Origin: JAGDXO01 sp964541025
Lineage (GTDB): Archaea > Thermoplasmatota > Thermoplasmata > Thermoplasmatales > GCA-001856825
DNA: 15,624 nt
Reading direction: 5' to 3'
Assembly: GCA_964541025.1 (NCBI GenBank)
Contig: CAZIOW010000027.1
Span: 1-15,624, forward strand
Shown: positions 1-7,055 of the stretch, piece by piece
How positions within the stretch are numbered: the first letter of the stretch is position 1
Layout: each line of letters starts with the position of its first letter
Made by a program: the position numbers and the translations under genes
Notes under the pieces: model-generated
Databases searched by the model: none
Told to the model about the DNA's origin: nothing
Seen by the model: only the letters and a program-made list of their open reading frames with translations

Positions 1-599
1 TTCCGGATACGACTGGAAATGCGTTGCCAAAGATGGTTTATGACACAATCTCCAGAATAAAAAAAGAGGTTGATTCTAAGATTGAAATTCATTGCCACAA
101 TGATTCGGGTTTGGCAATTACGAATACAATAGCAGCAATAGAAGCAGGGTGTGATTATGTTGATACCACAATTCTTGGGATTGGAGAAAGGAATGGAATA
201 GCTGATACCTTGACCATTGTGAGCTATCTTAATAAGAGTGGTATAGGTAATTCTGTGAATATAAATCTGCTGAGGAAGGCTTATGACTACCTAATAGATT
301 TAATATTGAAGAAGATAGGTCATTCTTTCTTTGTAGAAAACTTGCCAAATTATGGAAATAATATAAGGTCAATAACGGCTGGGACCCATCAAACTTCCTC
401 TATATTTCCATCAGAACACATCATGCTTAATGTATATGCGGGTAAGGGTCTTATCAGGAGTATTCTAATGAATAATGGCATAGCAGTCGACGAGGAAAAA
501 ATTAAAACTGCATTGATGAAGGTAAAGGATATTGCAGTAAAGGAGGGGAGAACAGTGGGGCAAGAGGAATTAATTGAGATTTATGGTGGTCTAAAATGA
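1..599 (+). CDS. Homocitrate/isopropylmalate-synthase-like DRE-TIM aldolase (HMGL family), 5' truncated
   Basis: Partial gene entering from the left edge; the reading frame starts at base 3 (PDTTGNALPKM...) and runs 198 codons to TGA. The visible part is the second half of an HMGL-like TIM barrel. IHCHNDSGLA carries the metal-binding HxH pair, and GIGERNG matches the GxGERxG motif of homocitrate, isopropylmalate and citramalate synthases rather than the Cys-containing motif of true HMG-CoA lyase. A C-terminal segment, GKGLIRSILMNNGI...VKDIAVKEGRTVGQEELIEI, resembles the linker region following the barrel in homocitrate synthases. Family members condense acetyl-CoA with a 2-oxo acid or cleave a 3-hydroxyacyl-CoA. 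The TGA overlaps the next gene's ATG (ATGA), so the two are co-transcribed and probably translationally coupled to a CoA-transferase. That pairing fits a lyase or synthase acting on a CoA thioester of a branched hydroxy-dicarboxylate, but the substrate cannot be fixed because the catalytic N-terminal RD motif is outside the window. Confidence 0.85.
   Translation, partial: PDTTGNALPKMVYDTISRIKKEVDSKIEIHCHNDSGLAITNTIAAIEAGCDYVDTTILGIGERNGIADTLTIVSYLNKSGIGNSVNINLLRKAYDYLIDLILKKIGHSFFVENLPNYGNNIRSITAGTHQTSSIFPSEHIMLNVYAGKGLIRSILMNNGIAVDEEKIKTALMKVKDIAVKEGRTVGQEELIEIYGGLK
585..590 (+). promoter_or_regulatory. Shine-Dalgarno for the CoA-transferase
   Basis: GGTGGT ends five bases before the ATG at 596, inside the 3' end of the upstream gene. 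GGTG matches the archaeal anti-Shine-Dalgarno CACC core. It supports the 596 start, in contrast to the apparently leaderless single genes elsewhere in the window. Confidence 0.55.
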
Positions 600-1714
600 G
601 GGCAATAGAGATTGGACACATAGTAGCTGGTCCTACTGCGGGACTTTTATTATCTGAAATAGGATTTGATGTAATAAAAGTTGAAAGGCCTGGATCAGGT
701 GACGTTGCAAGACATCTCACAGGTTCAAGTTCCGGAGCTTTTCCATTTTACAATAGGAACAAAAAAAGCATTACCCTTGATCTGAAAAAGAAGGAAGCGA
801 TTGAAATACTTTTAAAATTGATAGAGAGCAGTGATGTTATAATTGATAATTTAGGATTTGGTGCCTTGGAATCATTGGGTCTATCATATAACTCCATCTC
901 TAAGGTAAATCCAAAGATTATCTATCTTTCGATAAGAGGATATGGTGAAGGACCATACGAAGGAAGGAAATCCTTGGACTTCCCAATTGAAGTTCATAGT
1001 GGTCTTGCATACATGACTGGGCTTATTGATAAACCAATGAGAGTTGGAGCTTCAATAGTTGATATGGGGGCTGCAATGTTTGGCGTTATCGCGGTACTTA
1101 ATGCACTTATAGAGAGGGAGAAAACTCAAAGAGGAAAGAAAATTACTATAGGAATGTTCGAAACAGCAATGTTCTTCGTTGGTCAGCACATAGCTTCTTA
1201 CCAGATAAATGAGAAGGAATTAAAACCACTGAACGAAGAAGGATTTGCTTGGGGGATATATGATTTCTTTTATACATATGATAAGAAAAAAATATTTATT
1301 GCAGTAACAACGGATGATCAATGGAATAAATTCTGCAGTATATTCTCCATTGACTCGAGGGATAAATATCCAACAAATGCAAGCAGGTATAGTGCAAGAG
1401 CGATATTAATTCCTGAGATTCAAAAAATCCTGGGACAGTTGGAATTAAATAATGTGATAGATTTATTGAATAAGGGTAATATAAGTTATGCAGTCCTGAA
1501 TACACCATGGGATCTATTAAATGATGAACATGCCTCCAAAAAACTTGTAAATGAATTTTTTGAAGGCAAGGTATTGAGGGTACCGTCTTCACCTCTTGGC
1601 TCTTTAGTGAGATCTGATCCTCCAACTCTTGGCGAGAATACAGGGGAAATTCTTGAGTATCTTGGATATTCGAATGAGCAAATTGATGCTTTGAAGAAGG
1701 CTGGGGTGATATAA
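596..1714 (+). CDS. Class III CoA-transferase, CaiB/BaiF family
   Basis: A 372-residue cytosolic enzyme, normal length for the family (formyl-CoA transferase, CaiB, succinyl-CoA:dicarboxylate transferases). It moves CoA between carboxylic acids through an aspartyl-CoA thioester. The N-terminus has the family pattern (GHIVAGPTAGLLLSEIGFDVIKVERPGSGD, here split by residues 7-36), followed by FYNRNKKSITLDLK around 51-64. SIVDMGAAMFG at 153-163 presents Asp156, the expected acyl-accepting residue. The C-terminus (LGENTGEILEYLGYS) also matches. The ATG overlaps the upstream stop codon and is preceded by GGTGGT. The aldolase partner suggests transfer of CoA to or from a hydroxy-dicarboxylic acid (citramalate, malate, itaconate or 3-hydroxy-3-methylglutarate are possibilities). 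The family call is firm; the substrate is unknown. Confidence 0.92.
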   Translation: MRAIEIGHIVAGPTAGLLLSEIGFDVIKVERPGSGDVARHLTGSSSGAFPFYNRNKKSITLDLKKKEAIEILLKLIESSDVIIDNLGFGALESLGLSYNSISKVNPKIIYLSIRGYGEGPYEGRKSLDFPIEVHSGLAYMTGLIDKPMRVGASIVDMGAAMFGVIAVLNALIEREKTQRGKKITIGMFETAMFFVGQHIASYQINEKELKPLNEEGFAWGIYDFFYTYDKKKIFIAVTTDDQWNKFCSIFSIDSRDKYPTNASRYSARAILIPEIQKILGQLELNNVIDLLNKGNISYAVLNTPWDLLNDEHASKKLVNEFFEGKVLRVPSSPLGSLVRSDPPTLGENTGEILEYLGYSNEQIDALKKAGVI

Positions 1715-1746
1715 TAGTATGATATGATTTAGGTTATATATTATTT

Positions 1747-2397
1747 TCATTGACCAAATAGAGATTCAAGTATCTTCTTTTCAGCATTTCTTAGATGGTA
1801 AAGAACAGTTGGCTTTGTGAGATTGAATGAGCTAGATATTGAGCTTAGATCAAACATTCTTGGCCATGAATAGAATCCATTGTTGACAGCTTTATTCATT
1901 ATCTTCATCTCAGTCTCTGTTAAACTTGAAAGGTACATTTCTTTTCCTATTTTTTTAAAAATTGAGTTCATTGAATCCCCATCTAATATTCTTTCATAAT
2001 TGATATTCTCAATTTCATTAGCCTTCTCAATGAGCGCCACGAGCCGTTCGAAACTATCCCTATTAGGAGTTAGAATTTGAAATGATTCAATACCATTTTC
2101 TGCTACAAATGGATAGAGTGGTATTGAAGAACTCTCGAGTATTGAAGGTACTATACCGTGTGACTCCTTGACACCATAAATGAAAATTGATCTTTTCCCC
2201 CTAATTATTGAAAAATTGCTAAAATCTTTAATGAAGTTTTCCTTGATTGATGAGGTATCCTGACTCATGGTGAATGCTATTATGTTGTTTAGATTTGATT
2301 TATTGATGACATTAAGTGTTATAATTCGCTGATCTAAGGAAGTAGCAGCCTTGGAGAGACCACAGTCACTTTTAATTGAGAGGGAAACAAAATACAT
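1747..2397 (-). CDS. Bacterio-opsin activator (Bat)-type HTH transcriptional regulator
   Basis: A 216-residue predicted DNA-binding protein. The C-terminal domain at about 159-212 is an HTH_10 (Bat) domain: LTETEMKIMNKAVNNGFYSWPR, split here as LTETEMKIM and VNNGFYSWPR, then the recognition region LTKPTVLYHLRNAEKKIL. The conserved GFYSWPR turn and HLRNAEKK tail are diagnostic. Residues 92-128 (IPLYPFVAENGIESFQ, LTPNRDSFERLVALIEKA) resemble the segment before the HTH in archaeal members. No PAS or GAF sensor domain is present, so this is the short form common in Thermoplasmatales and Sulfolobales. It converges on the aldolase/CoA-transferase pair with 32 bases between stops and diverges from a methyltransferase. 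ATG at 2397 is the first start and has a TATA-like box 27 bases upstream. Its targets are unknown; a palindrome in its own promoter suggests possible autoregulation. Confidence 0.85.
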   Translation of the reverse strand: MYFVSLSIKSDCGLSKAATSLDQRIITLNVINKSNLNNIIAFTMSQDTSSIKENFIKDFSNFSIIRGKRSIFIYGVKESHGIVPSILESSSIPLYPFVAENGIESFQILTPNRDSFERLVALIEKANEIENINYERILDGDSMNSIFKKIGKEMYLSSLTETEMKIMNKAVNNGFYSWPRMFDLSSISSSFNLTKPTVLYHLRNAEKKILESLFGQ

Positions 2398-2406
2398 ATT
2401 TTATGT

Positions 2407-2417
2407 AATGGTCCATT
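2407..2417. promoter_or_regulatory. Palindrome in the Bat-type regulator promoter
   Basis: AATGG-T-CCATT is a perfect 5+5 inverted repeat. It lies between the TATA-like box and the start codon of the minus-strand regulator, where a bound protein would block initiation. This makes it a candidate autoregulatory operator; the short arms mean chance cannot be excluded. Confidence 0.3.
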
Positions 2418-2418
2418 C

Positions 2419-2428
2419 ATTATTTATT
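2419..2428 (-). promoter_or_regulatory. TATA box of the Bat-type regulator
   Basis: On the minus strand this reads as an AAATAAATAA-type element centred about 27 bases from the ATG at 2397. That spacing predicts a leaderless transcript beginning at or near the start codon. Confidence 0.4.
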
Positions 2429-2503
2429 TTTTTATGATATCTTAATTTTTAAATAAAAATCCTAAATTTTATAAGAATTACTTTAGAAATACCTATTATC
2501 ATC

Positions 2504-2523
2504 TTCAGGGAGAGATACCTGAA
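2504..2523. repeat. Inverted repeat in the divergent intergenic region
   Basis: TTCAGG at 2504-2509 and CCTGAA at 2518-2523 form perfect 6-base arms around an 8-base spacer. It sits midway in the gap between the regulator and the methyltransferase, with a TTTATAAG-like TATA element (about 2468-2475) upstream on the plus strand. It could be an operator for either divergent gene or a stem in a short RNA. No ORF accompanies it. Confidence 0.3.
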
Positions 2524-2591
2524 AATATTTGGATAACAAATATAATGTAAATCAAGATTTTCAATTCTGTCTTTAAATTATTGAAAGGATC

Positions 2592-2630
2592 TTTATAAAA
2601 ATGAAAGCACGGAAAATTAATATAATAATA
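2592..2630 (+). promoter_or_regulatory. Promoter elements of the methyltransferase
   Basis: Two TATA-like elements are present: TTTATAAA at 2592-2599 and TTAATATAATAATA at 2617-2630. The first directly abuts an in-frame ATG at 2601, which would lie upstream of any transcription start it drives. The second is centred about 24 bases before ATG 2646, correct for a leaderless message. Both favour 2646 as the translation start. Confidence 0.5.
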
Positions 2631-2645
2631 GATAGTTTTATTATA

Positions 2646-3395
2646 ATGACAGAAAACCCATTCTTCAAAAATTTCGCTAATGAATATTCAAAAAGCAAAT
2701 CGCACAAATTTGGCGAAGATCTGACATTGTTGGACCAGATGATAGAAGGGGGAGTGGAGAAATGTCTTGACATTGCCACGGGTACAGGATTCACCGCGCT
2801 AGTACTATCCAAAAAATGTAAGATGGTAGTAGCCATTGATCAGACTTCTTCAATGGCTGATAAGGCATCAGAGCTCTTCAGGTCAAATAACCTTAATAAT
2901 ATTGAACTGAGAATAGTTAATTTTGAGGATTTCAGCTCTGATTATGAATTTGACGTAATAACCATAAGAAGGGCTCTGCACCATTTTAAAGATAAAGATA
3001 TATTTTTCAAAAAGGCAAATCATTTAACTAAAATGAATGGTTCTTTAATAATAGCAGACATGATATCACCGGAAAATGATTCTTTGGATATTTTCAATGC
3101 ACTTGAGCGCCTGAGAGATCCGACTCATGTAGGGGCACTGAAGGAGAATAACCTTAAAAGTTATCTGGAGAAGTACGGTTTTAAAATCTTAGATTCAAGG
3201 ATTTCAATTGAAGATTTGTCATTTTCAGACTGGCTCTATCCAGTTGATCCATCATCAGAGATAGGAAAGAAGTGCAGAGAATTCTTGGAAGATCTCGATG
3301 AAATATCTTTGCATAATATAGGTTACGATCCTCACAAAGGCACACTGCACAAGAAGAGAATAATAGTGAGAGGCAAAAAGGTAAAAGAATTATAA
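2646..3395 (+). CDS. SAM-dependent class I methyltransferase (Methyltransf_11/UbiE-like)
   Basis: A 249-residue cytosolic Rossmann-fold methyltransferase. Motif I is LDIATGTGF at 41-49 (the SAM glycine loop); AID at 63-65 supplies the acidic residue that binds the SAM ribose; DVITIRRALHHF at 103-114 is motif IV with the HH pair typical of UbiE-like enzymes; and NGSLIIADM at 131-139 is the motif VI strand. The C-terminal third (ERLRDPTHVGALKENNLKSY split at 154-173, then YGFKIL) follows the small-molecule methyltransferase pattern. I start at ATG 2646, giving MTENPFFKNFANEYS; an in-frame ATG at 2601 adds 15 low-complexity residues and lies on the TATA box. It appears to be a single gene, divergent from the Bat-type regulator. 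The acceptor (quinone, lipid or other small molecule) cannot be deduced. Confidence 0.85.
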   Translation: MTENPFFKNFANEYSKSKSHKFGEDLTLLDQMIEGGVEKCLDIATGTGFTALVLSKKCKMVVAIDQTSSMADKASELFRSNNLNNIELRIVNFEDFSSDYEFDVITIRRALHHFKDKDIFFKKANHLTKMNGSLIIADMISPENDSLDIFNALERLRDPTHVGALKENNLKSYLEKYGFKILDSRISIEDLSFSDWLYPVDPSSEIGKKCREFLEDLDEISLHNIGYDPHKGTLHKKRIIVRGKKVKEL

Positions 3396-3457
3396 GGTTC
3401 TGACGAAGTATCATTGTAAAAAATTTTAAATTAGGCCATTCTTTGATATATTTTACA

Positions 3458-3473
3458 TTCTAACGTGTTAGAA
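3458..3473. promoter_or_regulatory. Perfect inverted repeat, probable operator of the MFS carrier
   Basis: TTCTAAC-GT-GTTAGAA: 7-base perfect arms around two bases. It ends one base before the TATA box of the downstream carrier, over the BRE position. A dimeric regulator bound here would interfere with TFB/TBP or act as a proximal activator. I found no second intergenic copy in the window. Confidence 0.6.
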
Positions 3474-3474
3474 G

Positions 3475-3484
3475 AAATATATAA
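3475..3484 (+). promoter_or_regulatory. TATA box of the MFS carrier
   Basis: AAATATATAA is centred 30 bases upstream of ATG 3510. It is a strong archaeal TATA box and predicts a 5' leader of only a few bases or none. Confidence 0.65.
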
Positions 3485-3509
3485 GTAATTACATCAGAAT
3501 CTATTTATT

Positions 3510-4877
3510 ATGTCTCAAGAACATGGTGGAAGAGTTAGTATTGCTGCAAGGATGGAACGATTACCATTTAGCAAGTTCCACAGGAATTTTCTACTAATGC
3601 TGACAAGTGGGGAGTGGGCTGAATCCCTTATGCTTCTAGGTAATGGAGCAGTTCTTACGCTGGTTGCAGCCTATTTCTTATTCCCTAAAGGAAGTGTACT
3701 TGCGGAATATGCAATTCCGGTCCCATTTTTCCTTGGTGAGTTCGTAGGCGCCTTATTCTTCGGATGGTTAGGTGATAAAAAGGGTAGAAGAACAGTATTC
3801 CTTTACAACCAACTGATTTTTGGGGCAGGAATGATTCTTGCTGGCTTGATGCCAATCTGGCAACTCATTGCGTTATTTGTGTTTATTGGAGGTATTGGAG
3901 TAGGAGGAGAGTTTCCTCTAGTTGATAGTTATTCATCGGAGGTCGTTCAGGGCAGAATTAGAGGTAAAGGTTTGGCTGTTATTTATACTATAGCAGTAAC
4001 AGCCGCTCCGGTTATTGTATACATGACAAAACTAACCTCTCATATGGGATATTATTCCTTCAGAATCCCTATGTGGTTCATGGGTATTGTTGCAATATTC
4101 GTATGGCTGGTCAGATTGAGGCTTACTGAGTCTCCCAGATGGCTCGAAGTTCAGGGTCGAACAGAAGAAGCTGATAGAATAATGACCAATATTGAGGAGA
4201 GAATAAAGAAAGAGAAAAACCTAACTGAACTACCTCCGGCAAATAAATCAATTGAACCAAAAATATCAAAATCATCATATAAAGATATATTTGCACCGGA
4301 TGTAAGGAAAAGAACTGTTATGATGCTGATTTTCCAATTTTTCCAGTCTGGAATATTCTATGGATTTGCAACATTTGCTCCTGGTCTACTCGTTTCTAAG
4401 GGACTTACAATCACGGCCGCACTTGGTTTTGCAACGATTATTTATACTGGATTCTTTGTTGGTAGCATTTTCAACATTTTTATTATAGACAAAGTTGAAA
4501 GGAAGTACGGTATAATAACGATGGCAATATTGGCTGCTATAACAGGTACATTATTTGCCGTAGCCAATAATATAACAATTGCCGTAATACTTGGATTCCT
4601 TGTGGCATTCTTCCTCTGGAACTTCTCGAATTTCTATCACACATACCAAGCTGAAATTTTCCCTACAAGAATAAGACCTACAGCTGCAGGAACTGTATAT
4701 TCAGTGAGCAGAATATCCACTTCCATCCTAACGCTTTTTATAGCATATTTCTTCCTTCCTCATGGAGCACTTGCTGTCTTTGCGATAATCTGGGTATTCG
4801 TTTTTATAGTGGTAGTGGATATACTGCTATTCGGTCCCAAAACTTCTAAGAAAACAGTTGAAGAAATTGTTGTTTAA
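3510..4877 (+). CDS. MFS transporter, sugar-porter / metabolite:H+ symporter type
   Basis: A 455-residue, 12-helix major facilitator carrier in the cytoplasmic membrane. The helix 2-3 loop carries motif A, GWLGDKKGRR at 85-94. ESPRWL at 207-212 after helix 6 is the sugar-porter signature, followed by a charged cytosolic loop (about 213-270). The second half repeats motif A weakly (IIDKVERKYG, 325-334) and has AEIFPTRIRPTAAG at 381-394, corresponding to the PExxPxxxR region before helix 11. Such carriers in acidophilic archaea usually import sugars or organic acids with protons; the substrate is not readable here. It appears to be a single gene, with a strong TATA box, a palindromic operator candidate upstream and a seven-T run after the stop. 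It shares the ESPxWL...GRxEEAxRI pattern with the carrier at 11154-12461, so the two are distant paralogues. Confidence 0.9.
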   Translation: MSQEHGGRVSIAARMERLPFSKFHRNFLLMLTSGEWAESLMLLGNGAVLTLVAAYFLFPKGSVLAEYAIPVPFFLGEFVGALFFGWLGDKKGRRTVFLYNQLIFGAGMILAGLMPIWQLIALFVFIGGIGVGGEFPLVDSYSSEVVQGRIRGKGLAVIYTIAVTAAPVIVYMTKLTSHMGYYSFRIPMWFMGIVAIFVWLVRLRLTESPRWLEVQGRTEEADRIMTNIEERIKKEKNLTELPPANKSIEPKISKSSYKDIFAPDVRKRTVMMLIFQFFQSGIFYGFATFAPGLLVSKGLTITAALGFATIIYTGFFVGSIFNIFIIDKVERKYGIITMAILAAITGTLFAVANNITIAVILGFLVAFFLWNFSNFYHTYQAEIFPTRIRPTAAGTVYSVSRISTSILTLFIAYFFLPHGALAVFAIIWVFVFIVVVDILLFGPKTSKKTVEEIVV

Positions 4878-5076
4878 TTTTAAATATTTTTTTCAAAATT
4901 TAATATTTCAGTGTTAACGAACATATTTGGAATTATTATAGATTAGTATCAATTTGAAATCATATTGTCATCTCCTTTGAATTTTGAAGATGATATATAT
5001 AACCAGATCCTAGTTAATTTTATCCTTCTATTTCAAAATGTTTCAATAAAGAATGAGATAAAATGATTTTTAAAAG
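4878..5076. terminator. Convergent intergenic region with T-run terminator
   Basis: A run of seven T at 4887-4893, ten bases after the carrier's stop, is a likely archaeal intrinsic terminator. The rest of this 199-base gap between convergent genes is AT-rich, with a TATA-like ATATATATA near 4992-5000 but no ORF beyond a few codons. TCATCT at about 4969-4974 and AGATGA at about 4987-4993 are weakly complementary. Nothing else is seen. Confidence 0.4.
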
Positions 5077-5805
5077 TTATTTGCTGTTGCTTGTGACTTT
5101 CCTCAATACCTCAAGACCATTAACGAATGCCCTGTTACCGGCTAGAAATCTTGTTACTGCAAGTATATCTTCAACTTCACTTGAAGTACCTCCATTCCTT
5201 ATGAATTGCTTGAGGTACACATCTTGACATTCGTAGTCATGAATAGATATACTAACTGCAAGCGATATTGCAAAAACATACTTCCTGTCAAGCTCAATAG
5301 GATTTAGCAAAACAGCTTTTTCTCTGAGATGCTCCTTAAGCATATTGAGTGAGAATTTTGATATGTCGTGAAGTCTATCAGGCACCATGCCTGTCTCCTT
5401 TTCTAGTTTTTCAAATATTTTCATTGCTTCTATATCATCTATTTCCCTATCTTTCTTTATGTTAATATTGAATGCCTCTGCCGCATCTAGCGTTGAAGAC
5501 ATAAGGGCCATTTTAGTAGCCCTCAGTGTATCAAGTATTTCATTATTTGTTGCACCGAATTTTTTGGCAAGATTAAAATGAATCATAGCTGATTCCTTTG
5601 GTCCATTCGCTAGCGCTACGCCCATCGCTATAAGTGGTAGGACCTTTTTAGGAATATTCTGTCTTCCAAGATATAGAATCCCGTTTTCCTGAAATTGTTC
5701 CATAGCTGCATCCTCATTCAGATGGAAGAGGAGCTCAATCACTTCTGGCATCTGGCCGAGGGACCCCTCTGCAAATCTCTTTACCTCATTGTAATTTTCA
5801 GACAT
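5077..5805 (-). CDS. Tandem carboxymuconolactone decarboxylase (CMD)/AhpD-like protein with altered catalytic residues
   Basis: A 242-residue all-helical protein made of two CMD-like halves (about 1-115 and 125-235) that align to each other. QMPEVI matches MVPDRL; IPKKVLPLIAMGVALANGPK matches ELDRKYVFAISLAVSISIHD; and FGATNNEILDTL matches GGTSSEVEDIL. AhpD-type enzymes use a CxxCxxxH motif in this helix pair. In half one the equivalent is PKESAMIH: His76 is kept but both Cys are replaced (Pro69, Ser72). In half two it is DYECQDVY: Cys193 is kept, the other Cys is Asp and the His is Tyr197. Neither half has a complete redox site. It therefore may be a lactone decarboxylase-like or structural relative rather than an alkylhydroperoxidase. 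The gene has its own promoter, 140 bases after the ABC permease stop. The fold is likely; the function is unknown. Confidence 0.75.
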   Translation of the reverse strand: MSENYNEVKRFAEGSLGQMPEVIELLFHLNEDAAMEQFQENGILYLGRQNIPKKVLPLIAMGVALANGPKESAMIHFNLAKKFGATNNEILDTLRATKMALMSSTLDAAEAFNINIKKDREIDDIEAMKIFEKLEKETGMVPDRLHDISKFSLNMLKEHLREKAVLLNPIELDRKYVFAISLAVSISIHDYECQDVYLKQFIRNGGTSSEVEDILAVTRFLAGNRAFVNGLEVLRKVTSNSK

Positions 5806-5819
5806 AATGGATCAGTAAT

Positions 5820-5856
5820 TTTCCCTAGAAATTATTTCTCCGCAAAAAGAGGGAAA
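5820..5856 (-). promoter_or_regulatory. CMD-like gene promoter with flanking inverted repeat
   Basis: The TATA-like AAATAATT (minus strand) lies in a perfect small palindrome AGAAAT-T-ATTTCT at 5827-5839, centred 28 bases from the ATG at 5805. It is enclosed by TTTCCCT (5820-5826) and its exact complement AGGGAAA (5850-5856). The outer 7-base arms bracket the TATA/BRE region, so this looks like an operator pair or a regulated core promoter. The RNA-hairpin alternative is unlikely because the start point would fall inside or after it. Confidence 0.45.
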
Positions 5857-5945
5857 TCCAATAAAAATGAAATCATAATTTGTGTTTTCGTAGATTACAT
5901 AAGTAATAAAATAGGATATTATTTCATGAATAAAATATTGAAATT

Positions 5946-7055
5946 TCAGTTATCATTCCATCTGAAAACCTTTACAGCTATGAGAAATACCACTACTGAA
6001 AATATTATTAGCACTGGAACTTCAAGTGATAGAACGGAATAATTCCTGTATATCAGCATATCATTGAGTGAATTAATGAAGTATGTCAGGGGAAGAAATT
6101 CTGAAATTGTTTTTACATATGATGGCGCGAATGCTAATGGAAAGAATACTCCAGAAAGGAACATCATAGGGAATATTATTAAATTACCTATCACTGATAC
6201 TGTTTCTTCATTGTCAGAGATCATGCCAGCTAATATTCCTATTCCTATGAATAACAACATTCCGCTGAAAAGTATTACCAGGGTGATCAGGGACGTATAC
6301 AGCGTGAAATTCAAGGAAGCTCCAAATAGCCCATATGCCATTACTACAAGAATTGAATCTGAAACTACAGTCAATAGGAAATTGAAAAGGGCAGTTGAAA
6401 TAACCCAGTCTCCCTTAGAAATACCGCTGAATGAGAGCTGTCTGAATATTCTATCCTTTCTGTAATTTGGAACCTGATAGATCATGGAAAACATTGAGTT
6501 CAGAATTGTGAATCCAATGAGTCCTGGTACGTAAAAATCAACCTCCTTGAGGCTGTTCTGACTTATATAGTCTGACCTGAGAATTAATGAAGGGGTGCTG
6601 CCACTTAACTTATAGTTCATGGAAGTCACAACATTATTTAGTATCTGGTACTCCTGCTGCTCTTCCTGCGGATTTCCTATTCCGACGAATTCAAGATTTG
6701 CACTGCCATTTTTACCAAAATCCGATGAAAAATTAGCAGGAATAAGAAGAGCTGCAGAAACTGAATTTACACTGACATAATTATTTAGCTGGATATTAGG
6801 GCTGATTATTTTCACTTTGAATAGACCCGTTTCATTTACAGCGTTGACAATGCTCCACGATATCTGAGATGGGCTCTCATTCTGGATAACAAGTTGAGTT
6901 GGGGCTGCAGAGACCCCTCCAAAAATCGCTCCGAATATAATCATCAATATAACAGGAAATGCCAGCTGAAAAAATATTGAACCCTTAGATCTGAAGTATG
7001 CTCTGGCATGAAGTTTAAAGTAGGCAATTATATTATTCATTTTCAAGGATATCAT
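5946..7055 (-). CDS. ABC-2 type exporter permease
   Basis: A 369-residue membrane subunit of an ABC exporter. A basic N-terminus (FKLHARAYFRSKG) precedes helix 1 at about 28-47 (FPVILMIIFGAIFGG, the ABC-2 signature). A roughly 125-residue extracytoplasmic domain follows (48-175, with several N-x-S/T sites), then five helices (about 176-195, 217-240, 252-278, 284-306, 345-364). SGVFFPLAFAP...LPLTYFINSL at 301-330 is the conserved ABC-2 region before the last helix. This matches the YhgE/DrrB-like layout with a large outer loop. The start overlaps the ATPase 3' end by 23 bases. ATG 7055 has GGTGGGGG immediately upstream, whereas the alternative ATG 7040 lies 15 bases further on, so I prefer 7055. 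It pairs with the ATPase to export an unidentified drug, lipid or peptide. Confidence 0.9.
   Translation of the reverse strand: MISLKMNNIIAYFKLHARAYFRSKGSIFFQLAFPVILMIIFGAIFGGVSAAPTQLVIQNESPSQISWSIVNAVNETGLFKVKIISPNIQLNNYVSVNSVSAALLIPANFSSDFGKNGSANLEFVGIGNPQEEQQEYQILNNVVTSMNYKLSGSTPSLILRSDYISQNSLKEVDFYVPGLIGFTILNSMFSMIYQVPNYRKDRIFRQLSFSGISKGDWVISTALFNFLLTVVSDSILVVMAYGLFGASLNFTLYTSLITLVILFSGMLLFIGIGILAGMISDNEETVSVIGNLIIFPMMFLSGVFFPLAFAPSYVKTISEFLPLTYFINSLNDMLIYRNYSVLSLEVPVLIIFSVVVFLIAVKVFRWNDN

Noticed and set aside
1296..1625. 109-codon open frame on the minus strand
   Set aside because: It is antisense to the CoA-transferase, with no recognisable motif and His/Leu-rich composition expected from a shadow frame.
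2601..2645. Upstream start extending the methyltransferase by 15 residues
   Set aside because: The ATG abuts a TATA box, the extra residues are low-complexity Ile/Lys, and ATG 2646 begins the family-like N-terminus.
5977..6042. Plus-strand frame extending from the CMD promoter region into the permease 3' end
   Set aside because: It overlaps the permease coding region and the promoter region antisense, with no protein-like features.
6064..6465. 133-codon open frame on the plus strand
   Set aside because: It is antisense to the ABC permease, whose membrane and ABC-2 motifs are clear; the frame has no family features and no promoter.
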